In this document: positions 1 through 5,736 of the stretch, in pieces
Layout of the letters: every line of letters starts with the position of its first letter
Position numbering within the stretch: the first letter of the stretch is position 1
Source: Pseudomonadales bacterium
Lineage (GTDB): Bacteria; Pseudomonadota; Gammaproteobacteria; Pseudomonadales; UBA3067
Assembly: GCA_016763235.1 (NCBI GenBank)
Contig: JAESUE010000010.1
Coordinates: forward strand, 1-5,736
Length of the DNA: 5,736 nt
Direction: 5' to 3'
The notes under the pieces: generated by a model
The model's database searches: none
The model's input: the letters and a program-made list of their open reading frames with translations, nothing else
What the model was told of the DNA's origin: nothing
Program-made: the position numbers and the translations under genes

Positions 1-78
1 ATATTTTTATTTTTTTGTAATATATCGAGCATTGAGCGCGACAGAATAGAAAGTCAAAAATCAAGATCAAACCCTATC

Positions 79-82
79 GGAG
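79..82 (+). promoter_or_regulatory. Ribosome binding site of arsS
   Basis: GGAG lies six bases before the ATG at 89. The spacing is good, and it supports this ATG as the start of the radical SAM gene. Confidence 0.7.
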
Positions 83-88
83 TAATCT

Positions 89-1042
89 ATGCACGCTACC
101 TTGCCATTATTGGAAGTCACTGACTTTCCGGCAATACGCCGCCATTCTATTGAAACATTACAAGTGAACTTGGGCTACCGCTGTAATCAGCGGTGCTTAC
201 ATTGTCATGTGAATGCTGGCCCGCACCGCACAGAAATGATGGATGAAAAAACCCTTGAACTCATTGTCCCTGTGATGAAAGCATGCGACATAAAAACCCT
301 TGATCTGACAGGCGGCGCACCGGAAATGCATGAGCACTTTAGGCCGTTGATTAAAGCGGCTAGAGCAGAAGGTATTCGGGTGATTGATCGTTGTAATTTG
401 ACTATTTTGTTCGAACCAGATCAAGAGGGCTTGGCGGAGTTTCTTGCTGAGAATCACGTGGAGGTGGTTTCATCTTTGCCCTGCTATTCCCTTGAAAATG
501 TGGATAAACAACGGGGTAAAGGGGTCTTCGATAAAAGTATTGCCGCCTTGCAAGCACTTAATGCGCTGGGTTATGGCCAAGCCGATAGTGGCTTGCTGTT
601 GAATTTGGTTTACAACCCACAAGGGCCATCGTTGCCACCCGATCAAATCACCTTGCAGGCTGATTACAAGCGGGAGTTGTTTGATCATTTTGGTATTGTT
701 TTTAACGAACTGTATGCCTTAGCGAATATGCCTATCCAGCGCTTTGGTTCAACGCTTATTTCAAAAGGCCAGTTTCACGATTACATGCATTTATTAAGAG
801 ATAATTATTTGGAAAGCAATTTAGCCGGAGTGATGTGTCGATCGATGGTCAGTGTTGATTGGCAAGGGGGGCTCTATGATTGTGACTTTAATCAACAGTT
901 AGGCTTGACCCTTGCTGGCGAGTCGAAGCCTCACTTAAGTGATCTTTTATCAGACGATGCGGCGCAAAAAGCGATTTGTGTTGCAGAGCATTGTTATGGT
1001 TGTACTGCTGGCCAAGGCAGTAGTTGTGGCGGTGCGCTTTAA
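89..1042 (+). CDS. arsS: Radical SAM enzyme ArsS, arsenosugar biosynthesis family
   Basis: This 317-residue cytoplasmic protein is a radical SAM enzyme. The CX3CX2C triad that holds the 4Fe-4S cluster is C32, C36 and C39, in the context YRCNQRCLHCHVNAGP. A TGGAPEMH motif at 74-81 is the SAM-binding region. Further family hallmarks are RCN (101-103), PCYS (131-134), CRSMVSVDWQG with C250, DCDFNQQLG with C265, and a cysteine-rich tail with C297, C302, C305 and C313 (HCYGCTAGQGSSCGG), which fits a C-terminal Fe-S or substrate-binding domain. In characterised relatives ArsS adds the 5'-deoxyadenosyl group of SAM to dimethylarsenite, forming the arsenosugar precursor. Some relatives carry selenocysteine; here every relevant position is an ordinary Cys codon and there is no internal TGA. 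The ATG is preceded by GGAG six bases upstream, and the length is that of a complete family member. It is first in the visible operon. Family assignment is firm; the arsenic substrate is inferred from the family. Confidence 0.93.
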   Translation: MHATLPLLEVTDFPAIRRHSIETLQVNLGYRCNQRCLHCHVNAGPHRTEMMDEKTLELIVPVMKACDIKTLDLTGGAPEMHEHFRPLIKAARAEGIRVIDRCNLTILFEPDQEGLAEFLAENHVEVVSSLPCYSLENVDKQRGKGVFDKSIAALQALNALGYGQADSGLLLNLVYNPQGPSLPPDQITLQADYKRELFDHFGIVFNELYALANMPIQRFGSTLISKGQFHDYMHLLRDNYLESNLAGVMCRSMVSVDWQGGLYDCDFNQQLGLTLAGESKPHLSDLLSDDAAQKAICVAEHCYGCTAGQGSSCGGAL

Positions 1043-1076
1043 TCTGGCTATCTCAAATTTGAAACGGGATATATAA

Positions 1077-3224
1077 ATGAAAAAACTATTATTACTCGTC
1101 GGCATAGCACTATTAGTGGGTGTGTTTTTTATGTTCGATCTGCAACAGCTCCTTACTCTAAAAGGCCTTAAAGGTGGGCTTGTACAGTTCGAAGCGTGGC
1201 GAGCCGATGACCCTATTCTTGTTGCTGGGGCCTTTTTTCTAATCTATGTATTGGTGGCCGCTTTATCCCTACCTGGCGCAGCGGTTATGACGCTGGCTGC
1301 GGGGGCATTATTTGGTTTGCTCACGGGCACGTTAATTGTTTCCTTTGCCAGTTCGATTGGGGCGACATTGGCCTTTTTTGTCTCACGTTATATTTTGCGA
1401 GATAGCGTGCAGGGACGTTTTGGCGAGCGCTTAAAGGCCATTAATGAGGGTATCGAAAAGGACGGTGCCTTTTATTTGTTCACCTTGCGTTTAGTGCCGG
1501 TGTTCCCCTTTTTCCTGATTAATTTACTTATGGGTTTAACGCGTATTTCTGCGGCCACATTTTATTGGGTCAGCCAACTAGGTATGTTGGCAGGTACTTT
1601 GGTGTATGTAAATGCCGGAACCCAACTTGCTCAGTTGGATAGTTTGTCGGGCATTTTGTCACCGGGTTTAATCTTGTCTTTTGCGCTATTGGGTGTTTTC
1701 CCTTTATTGGCAAAGTGGGTGATTGCCAGGGTTCAAGCGCGCAGGGTCTATGCCCGTTGGCAGCGACCTGCAAAGTTTGATCGCAATTTGATTGTTATTG
1801 GTGCGGGTGCGGGTGGTTTGGTAACGACGTATATCGCGGCTGCTGTTAAGGCGAAGGTGACCTTGGTGGAAGCCCATAAAATGGGCGGTGATTGTCTTAA
1901 TTATGGTTGCGTACCCAGCAAAGCCTTAATCAAGAGTGCCAAGCTAGCAAATCAAATGCGTCATGCAGAGCAATACGGTTTAGATAAAATGGAGCCGGTA
2001 TTTTCATTTCGTAAAGTTATGCAGCGCATTCATGACGTTATCGCCGCAGTAGAACCCCATGATAGTGTCGAGCGTTACACCGAGTTAGGCGCAGAGGTGT
2101 TGCAAGGTTATGCGAAAATAATTGACCCCTGGACGGTGGAAATTGCACTTAATGAAGGCGGTACACAACGCCTGACCAGTCGCAGCATCGTGATTGCAAC
2201 GGGTGCTCGCCCGTTCGTGCCTCCGCTGCCTGGAATAGACGATGTGGGGTATGTTACCAGCGATACGCTTTGGGATGAATTTGCCAAGTTAGATGAAGTA
2301 CCCAAGCGGATAGTGGTGCTCGGTGGCGGGCCAATAGGGTGTGAGTTATCACAAAGTTTTGCTCGACTGGGTAGTCAGGTTACGCAAGTGGAGCGTGGCG
2401 CTCGCATTATGCGCCGTGAGGATGAAGAGGTTTCCAGCTTCGTGAAGACTAATTTTGAGCGCGATGGTGTTCAGGTTCTTACTGAGCACAATGCACTGCG
2501 CTGCGAAAAACACGGGGATCAAAAATTTATTATTGTTGAATTTCAGGGAGAAGAGAAACGTATTGAATTTGATGAATTAATTTGCGCTGTGGGCCGCGTT
2601 GCCCGCCTTCAGGGTTATGGTTTGGAAGAACTCGGCATTGAAACCCATCGCACCGTTATCACCAATGAATACTTAGAAACCTTATACCCCAATATTTATG
2701 CGGCAGGAGATGTCGCTGGCCCTTATCAATTCACTCATATTGCCGCCCACCAAGCGTGGTATGCCGCTGTGAATGCCTTATTCGGGCAATTTAAACGCTT
2801 TAAAGTCGATTATAGCGTGGTGCCGTGGACAATGTTTGTTGATCCAGAAGTGGCGCGTGTTGGTCTTAATGAACAAGAAGCGAATGAGCAAGGCATCCCC
2901 TATGAAGTAACGCGCTACGGCATTGATGACTTAGATCGAGCCATCGCTGACAGTGCCGCATATGGTTTTGTAAAAATACTCACCGTACCCGGCAAGGATC
3001 GTATTTTAGGCGTCACCCTCGTTGGCGAACATGCCGGTGATTTACTCGCTGAATTTGTATTCGCGATGAAACACGGTTTAGGGCTAAATAAAATATTGGG
3101 AACCATTCATACCTACCCAACGTGGGCGGAAGCGAATAAGTATGCAGCAGGGGAGTGGAAGCGTGCCCATACTCCGAAAAAATCACTTATTTGGCTAGAA
3201 AAATATCACGCTTGGAGGCTATAA
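1077..3224 (+). CDS. TVP38/TMEM64 membrane domain fused to mercuric-reductase-like FAD oxidoreductase
   Basis: The protein has 715 residues and two domains. Residues 1-220 are a TVP38/TMEM64 (DedA-like) membrane domain with hydrophobic segments near 3-20, 46-80, 83-103, 131-152, 160-178 and 196-215. They include the family motifs LPGAAVMTLAAGALFG (65-80) and R138-x2-P-x2-P...N149...G153. Residues 236-715 are a class I pyridine nucleotide-disulfide oxidoreductase: FAD-binding GAGAGG (242-247), redox-active C273/C278 in GGDCLNYGCVPSK, ATGA (375-378), NAD(P)-binding GGGPIG (416-421), FAD-contacting YAAGDV (541-546) and a C-terminal dimerisation domain. The usual catalytic His of the His-Glu dyad is replaced by Tyr (HTYPTWAE, 678-685), as in mercuric reductase. 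There is no N-terminal heavy-metal domain and no C-terminal Cys pair, so mercury reduction is unlikely. The flavoprotein part should face the cytoplasm. The start has a weak GGGA seven bases upstream. The gap to arsS is 34 bases, and the next gene starts four bases after the stop. The electron acceptor and any transported solute are unknown. Confidence 0.92.
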   Translation: MKKLLLLVGIALLVGVFFMFDLQQLLTLKGLKGGLVQFEAWRADDPILVAGAFFLIYVLVAALSLPGAAVMTLAAGALFGLLTGTLIVSFASSIGATLAFFVSRYILRDSVQGRFGERLKAINEGIEKDGAFYLFTLRLVPVFPFFLINLLMGLTRISAATFYWVSQLGMLAGTLVYVNAGTQLAQLDSLSGILSPGLILSFALLGVFPLLAKWVIARVQARRVYARWQRPAKFDRNLIVIGAGAGGLVTTYIAAAVKAKVTLVEAHKMGGDCLNYGCVPSKALIKSAKLANQMRHAEQYGLDKMEPVFSFRKVMQRIHDVIAAVEPHDSVERYTELGAEVLQGYAKIIDPWTVEIALNEGGTQRLTSRSIVIATGARPFVPPLPGIDDVGYVTSDTLWDEFAKLDEVPKRIVVLGGGPIGCELSQSFARLGSQVTQVERGARIMRREDEEVSSFVKTNFERDGVQVLTEHNALRCEKHGDQKFIIVEFQGEEKRIEFDELICAVGRVARLQGYGLEELGIETHRTVITNEYLETLYPNIYAAGDVAGPYQFTHIAAHQAWYAAVNALFGQFKRFKVDYSVVPWTMFVDPEVARVGLNEQEANEQGIPYEVTRYGIDDLDRAIADSAAYGFVKILTVPGKDRILGVTLVGEHAGDLLAEFVFAMKHGLGLNKILGTIHTYPTWAEANKYAAGEWKRAHTPKKSLIWLEKYHAWRL
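3214..3218 (+). promoter_or_regulatory. Ribosome binding site of the DUF547 gene
   Basis: GGAGG ends ten bases before the ATG at 3229 and sits inside the last codons of the preceding flavoprotein gene. It fixes the start of the exported protein and implies co-translation on one mRNA. Confidence 0.7.
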
Positions 3225-3228
3225 AATA

Positions 3229-4029
3229 ATGATAAAACGTTTATTGATAATATTGCTGCTTAGCATCACGAGCCTTCAAGCGCTTGCTGAAAATGCGTTT
3301 AATCACACGCAATGGGATCAACTTCTTAAACGCCACGTCATTAATATAAATCATGGTGTTGCCACGGAGGTGGATTACCAAGGGATGGCAAAAGAACGTG
3401 CTACTTTAAAAGTTTATTTAGATAAATTATCCCGTGTTAGTCAGGTTACATTTGACCAATGGGATAAGTCCCAACAACTGGCCTTTCTAATTAATGCCTA
3501 CAATGCGTGGACAGTGGAATTTATTCTAACCCGCTACCCTGATATAAAATCGATTAAAGATTTAGGCAGCTTTTTACGCTCACCGTGGAGTAAAACATTT
3601 ATTCCTTTGTTTGGAAAAATGCTTTCATTAGATGACATTGAACAAGATTTAATTCGACATTCAGGTCGCTATAACGACCCACGAATTCATTTTGCCGTAA
3701 ATTGCGCCAGTATCGGCTGCCCAGCGTTGCGTGCAGAAGCCTATTCTGCCGCAAAACTTGATGAACAACTCAAGGATCAAACCCGCTTGTTTTTATCTGA
3801 CCATCGTCGAAATCGTCTTAAAAAGGATGAACTTCAAGTGTCCTCCATATTCAAATGGTATCGAGAGGATTTTGAAAAAGGTTGGCAAGGAATTCACTCA
3901 ATACAAGAATTATTTATTCAACATGCCGAGGAGATGGGATTAAACAAAGCAGATGTAGAAAATATACAAGCTGGAAAAATAGAGTTTGAATTTTTAGACT
4001 ACAACTGGCTGCTCAATGATAAAAAATAA
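3229..4029 (+). CDS. Exported DUF547-domain protein
   Basis: This 266-residue protein begins with a clear Sec signal peptide: MIKR, a hydrophobic core to about residue 16, and an AxA-type cleavage site (A18-L19-A20) before E21. It has no lipobox Cys, so it is predicted to be soluble in the periplasm. The mature part matches DUF547: FLINAYNAW (86-94), RIHFAVNCASIGCP (152-165, with H154, C159 and C164), FKWYREDF (208-215) and LDYNWLLN (256-263) are the recognisable conserved blocks. The biochemical activity of DUF547 in bacteria is not established to my knowledge. The conserved His and Cys could be catalytic or metal-binding, which is inference. DUF547 genes are often found beside ArsS-type radical SAM genes. 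This one is four bases downstream of the flavoprotein and overlaps the next gene by 14 bases, so it belongs to the operon. It appears intact. Confidence 0.9.
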   Translation: MIKRLLIILLLSITSLQALAENAFNHTQWDQLLKRHVININHGVATEVDYQGMAKERATLKVYLDKLSRVSQVTFDQWDKSQQLAFLINAYNAWTVEFILTRYPDIKSIKDLGSFLRSPWSKTFIPLFGKMLSLDDIEQDLIRHSGRYNDPRIHFAVNCASIGCPALRAEAYSAAKLDEQLKDQTRLFLSDHRRNRLKKDELQVSSIFKWYREDFEKGWQGIHSIQELFIQHAEEMGLNKADVENIQAGKIEFEFLDYNWLLNDKK

Positions 4030-4711
4030 TAATATCCCATCACTTTCTATTATCGTACCCATGTTGAACGAAGAAGAAAATATGCCGGCGCTTTTGCAGC
4101 ATTTATTGGCATGGAAACGAAAAGGGTGTGAGGTCTTATTGGTGGATGGTGGCAGTGATGATCAATCCGCTGCATTGGCAGATGCCATTGGTTTTACCGT
4201 TCTCACGACAAAACGAGGGCGTGCTTTTCAGATGAATGCCGGAGCAAAGGTTGCAAAGGCAGATGTTTTTCTTTTTCTTCATGCTGATACCCAGCTGCCT
4301 GAAAATGCCGACGATATAGTGCTTCGCGCATTGCGTAGCAAAAAAAACTGTTGGGGGCGATTCGACGTAAATATTAGAGGGGCAAAGGACATGCTGAAAG
4401 TGGTGGCGTGGTTTATGAATTATCGGTCTCGGTTGACCGGCATTGCGACGGGTGATCAAGCCATATTTGTGCGCCGGGAAAGTTTTGAAAAGGCGGGCGG
4501 TTTTCCTGAACAAGCGTTGATGGAAGATATAGAATTATCAGCATGTCTTAAGAAACAGTCACCACCGTATTGTGTGAAGCAAAAAGTATCAACGTCGGGG
4601 CGGCGCTGGGAAACCTACGGAATCTGGCGGACTATTTGTTTAATGTGGCGGCTGCGTTTATTTTATTGGTTCGGGATGCCCGCAGAAAAATTAGCGGAGC
4701 TTTATCGGTGA
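4016..4711 (+). CDS. GT2-like glycosyltransferase, TIGR04283 family (rSAM/selenodomain-associated)
   Basis: This 231-residue cytoplasmic GT-A-fold transferase is intact end to end. The N-terminal nucleotide-sugar-binding strand is LSIIVPMLNEEEN (10-22), followed by VDGGSDD (43-49). KRGRAFQMNAGA (66-77) and LHADT (88-92, with D91 in the metal-binding DxD-equivalent position) follow. Then come GDQAIF (146-151), GGFPEQALMEDIEL (161-174, with the acidic pair E170/D171) and the family's terminal block TSGRRW (193-198) through LAELYR. The whole series matches TIGR04283, a family that co-occurs with ArsS-type radical SAM proteins. Transfer of a sugar or related group to an ArsS-derived product is a reasonable inference; donor and acceptor are unknown. 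The ATG at 4016 is the only possible start, because an in-frame stop lies at 3995. No Shine-Dalgarno is visible, so translation probably depends on ribosomes finishing the DUF547 gene, which ends 14 bases into this one. Confidence 0.9.
   Translation: MIKNNNIPSLSIIVPMLNEEENMPALLQHLLAWKRKGCEVLLVDGGSDDQSAALADAIGFTVLTTKRGRAFQMNAGAKVAKADVFLFLHADTQLPENADDIVLRALRSKKNCWGRFDVNIRGAKDMLKVVAWFMNYRSRLTGIATGDQAIFVRRESFEKAGGFPEQALMEDIELSACLKKQSPPYCVKQKVSTSGRRWETYGIWRTICLMWRLRLFYWFGMPAEKLAELYR
4696..4699 (+). promoter_or_regulatory. Ribosome binding site selecting a GTG start
   Basis: GGAG lies eight bases before GTG at 4708. An in-frame ATG exists far upstream at 4570, deep inside the preceding gene. The SD site, the GTGA stop/start overlap and the position of the first conserved residues all favour GTG 4708. 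Confidence 0.7.
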
Positions 4712-5316
4712 AAGCTCTTCGAATCGTTCTATTTGTGAAAGCACCCTTAGCAGGTTTTGCTAAAACACGTTTAATTCCCAAGCTCGGTGAACAGGGTGCG
4801 GCAGATCTTGCCGCCACGTTATTTCAACATGCGCTGAATCAGGCTGTATTAGCAAATATTGGTAGCGTTGAATTATGTGTAACACCGGATGCGCAGCACC
4901 CAATATGGAGCTCGTTTTCAATTCCCGATGGTATTCACTGGACGGAGCAAGGCGATGGTGATCTTGGTGAGCGCTTATCGCGGGCTGCACAACGGGTGAC
5001 TGATGGCGGAGAAACGGTGCTATTAATGGGCACCGACTGCCCCGCATTGGATAGTGCTTGCCTAAAAAACGTTGCTCAAAGCCTTCGGGATAACGACGTT
5101 TGTATGGTGCCTGTATCAGATGGTGGTTATGCTTTATTGGGCTTAAACCAATATCAACATGCTGTTTTTTCAGGAATTCCATGGAGCACCGATAAAGTCG
5201 CCATGCTGACGAAACAGAAAATTGCAGCAATGAATTGGCGTTTTGCGGCATTAAAAGAACTTAACGATATTGACGAACCTGAAGACTTAAAATATTTACC
5301 CGATGGGTTTTGTTGA
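4708..5316 (+). CDS. Nucleotidyl/glycosyltransferase-fold protein, TIGR04282 family
   Basis: This is a 202-residue cytoplasmic protein. Counting from the GTG, the conserved blocks are FVKAPLAGFAKTRL (9-22; a P-loop-like KAPxxGxxKTRL), QGDGDLGERL (81-90), GTDCP (108-112), SDGGYALLG (137-145), IPWSTD (157-162) and NDIDEPEDL (186-194). This pattern is that of TIGR04282, a GT-A-like family related to CofC/MobA-type nucleotidyltransferases and repeatedly found next to TIGR04283 proteins and ArsS. It probably acts with the preceding transferase to build or attach a sugar headgroup. The exact reaction is not known. The start at GTG 4708 overlaps the previous stop by four bases (GTGA) and has GGAG eight bases upstream; a longer reading from 4570 would add 46 residues that are only the shifted frame of the neighbour. 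It is the last gene of the operon and is intact. Confidence 0.9.
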   Translation: MKALRIVLFVKAPLAGFAKTRLIPKLGEQGAADLAATLFQHALNQAVLANIGSVELCVTPDAQHPIWSSFSIPDGIHWTEQGDGDLGERLSRAAQRVTDGGETVLLMGTDCPALDSACLKNVAQSLRDNDVCMVPVSDGGYALLGLNQYQHAVFSGIPWSTDKVAMLTKQKIAAMNWRFAALKELNDIDEPEDLKYLPDGFC

Positions 5317-5353
5317 ATTTACGTGAAACATGAAGTGGTATGAAGCATTCGAT

Positions 5354-5433
5354 AGCCTAGATTCGGCTGCCTGGTCGGAACAGGTCGAGCCGAGTCGGGA
5401 GCGGAGCCCGAGAGAATGGTGAAACCTAGGGCT
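5354..5433 (+). other. Potential multibranched structured RNA region
   Basis: Two adjacent hairpins can form. The first pairs 5360-5368 with 5388-5396 (nine pairs, one G-U) and continues as CCTG 5370-5373 with CAGG 5381-5384 around a seven-base loop. The second pairs TCGGG 5395-5399 with CCCGA 5407-5411 around AGCGGAG and shares two bases with the first. CCTAG 5356-5360 with CTAGG 5426-5430 could close both. No T-run follows, so it is not an ordinary intrinsic terminator. The general look (GAGAGAATGGTGAAACCTAGG) recalls the 5' domain of bacterial group II introns, but no GUGYG boundary is visible. Identity is unproven; it could be a decayed element or a 3' UTR structure. The pairing is seen in the sequence; any function is inference. 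Confidence 0.4.
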
Positions 5434-5522
5434 CTGGATTTATCGGCATGGCTAAAATCTATGTAAGAAAGCGTATATTAACGCAAGTTTTGGAGCTTAA
5501 AATGGCGTAGAAAATTCTGTAG

Positions 5523-5549
5523 GTTGGGTAGAACGAAGTGAAACCCAAC
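5523..5549 (+). repeat. Short palindromic repeat, copy A (no internal module)
   Basis: GTTGGGT (5523-5529) and ACCCAAC (5543-5549) form a perfect seven-base stem around a 13-base loop, AGAACGAAGTGAA. The last 20 bases (5530-5549) recur as a perfect reverse complement at 5662-5681. Elements of this look are common as dispersed intergenic repeats in marine gammaproteobacteria, from general knowledge. Confidence 0.8.
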
Positions 5550-5572
5550 ATCATGAACGATGGTGCCGGGTT
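5542..5572 (+). repeat. Extended hairpin downstream of copy A
   Basis: AACCC (5542-5546) pairs with GGGTT (5568-5572), and CATCAT (5549-5554) pairs with ATGGTG (5560-5565, one G-U) around loop GAACG, with two-base internal mismatches between. It competes with the copy A stem for the same bases, so the two folds are alternatives. No T-run follows. Confidence 0.45.
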
Positions 5573-5661
5573 AGGGGTTGGCGCTTTATTTAATCCCGTA
5601 GCAATTTTAATTCAGGAATCTACATCACCATCAATTAAGTGGCAACGCTCATTTCAAAATT

Positions 5662-5736
5662 GTTGGGTTTCACTTCGTTCTCGGCAGCTGCTCCATGCGC
5701 TGCTCTACCTCCTACATCCATGCAGTCGTACCCAAC
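5662..5736 (-). repeat. Short palindromic repeat, copy B, with 48-base internal module
   Basis: Read on the minus strand this is GTTGGGT (5736-5730), then 48 extra bases (5729-5682), then AGAACGAAGTGAAACCCAAC (5681-5662). It is therefore copy A inverted, with an insertion at one exact point between GTTGGGT and AGAACG. The module itself contains small hairpins: CTACA 5712-5716 with TGCAG 5721-5725 (one wobble), and GCAGC 5684-5688 with GCTGC 5699-5703. The element ends at the last base of the window and may continue beyond it. Confidence 0.75.

Larger units (their letters stand above)
5317..5736. other. Gene-free intergenic region
   Basis: These 420 bases after the last gene hold no coding frame I can support. 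They contain the branched structure at 5354-5433, an AT-richer unexplained stretch at 5434-5520, the inverted repeat pair at 5523-5736 and an unexplained 112-base spacer at 5550-5661 between the two arms. No clear intrinsic terminator is visible. Confidence 0.7.

Noticed and set aside
1..88. Promoter for the operon
   Set aside because: TAATAT at 18-23 is only a partial -10 match with its -35 outside the window, and TTGAGC at 32-37 has no good -10 at the right distance.
1077..3224. Calling the fusion mercuric reductase (merA)
   Set aside because: It lacks the N-terminal heavy-metal domain and the C-terminal Cys pair needed for Hg(II) handling, and no other mer genes are nearby.
3731..3943. 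70-codon open frame on the plus strand
   Set aside because: It is a shifted frame inside the intact DUF547 gene, with no domain or ribosome binding site.
4136..4513. 125-codon open frame on the minus strand
   Set aside because: It is opposite the TIGR04283 gene, which has full-length family motifs; the minus-strand translation looks like random basic sequence.
4570..4707. Longer N-terminus for the last gene, starting at ATG 4570
   Set aside because: The extra 46 residues overlap the conserved C-terminus of the previous gene in another frame and precede the family's normal N-terminal strand; GTG 4708 has its own GGAG.
4760..5251. 163-codon open frame on the minus strand
   Set aside because: It lies wholly opposite the TIGR04282 gene, whose conserved motifs are clear, and its translation shows no recognisable domain or plausible start signal.
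5360..5411. Intrinsic terminator
   Set aside because: The hairpins are strong but the following bases (GAGAATGGTG) contain no T-run.
5330..5422. 30-residue open frame starting MKWYEAFDSL
   Set aside because: It has no Shine-Dalgarno, and almost all of it consists of the paired stems of the branched fold; I recognise no family.
5523..5736. CRISPR array
   Set aside because: Only two copies exist, in opposite orientation, one with an insertion; there is no regular direct-repeat and spacer pattern.

Overview
The window carries a compact five-gene block, all on the + strand (89-5316), followed by about 420 bases of gene-free, repeat-rich DNA (5317-5736). Intermediate base composition, Shine-Dalgarno sites, the gene families present and the short palindromic repeats at the right end suggest a gammaproteobacterium, probably marine or aquatic. 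That placement is inference; no rRNA or other marker gene is present.

Layout: (1) 89-1042, a radical SAM enzyme of the ArsS (arsenosugar / 'rSAM-selenodomain') family; (2) 1077-3224, a fusion of a TVP38/TMEM64-type membrane domain with a mercuric-reductase-like FAD disulfide oxidoreductase; (3) 3229-4029, an exported DUF547 protein; (4) 4016-4711, a GT2-like transferase of the TIGR04283 type; (5) 4708-5316, a nucleotidyl/glycosyltransferase-fold protein of the TIGR04282 type. Spacings are +34, +4, -14 and -4 bases, so one transcript with translational coupling is likely. No convincing promoter was found in bases 1-88, which are T-rich at the left edge, and the transcript may start further upstream.

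Working together: in the arsenosugar pathway known from other bacteria, ArsM methylates arsenite and ArsS then attaches a 5'-deoxyadenosyl group from SAM to the dimethylated arsenic. Later steps remove adenine and decorate the sugar. Genes 4 and 5 belong to families that co-occur with ArsS and are the natural candidates for decoration. The membrane flavoprotein could supply redox chemistry or transport at the membrane, and the DUF547 protein acts outside the cytoplasm. No arsM, nucleoside-cleaving enzyme or arsenic regulator is visible here, so the arsenic link rests on family membership.

The right end (5317-5736) holds a potential multibranched fold (5354-5433) and a pair of inverted palindromic repeats sharing a perfect 20-base arm. 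One copy is short (5523-5549). The other carries a 48-base internal module and runs to the window edge (5662-5736). No simple hairpin-plus-T-run terminator follows the last gene.
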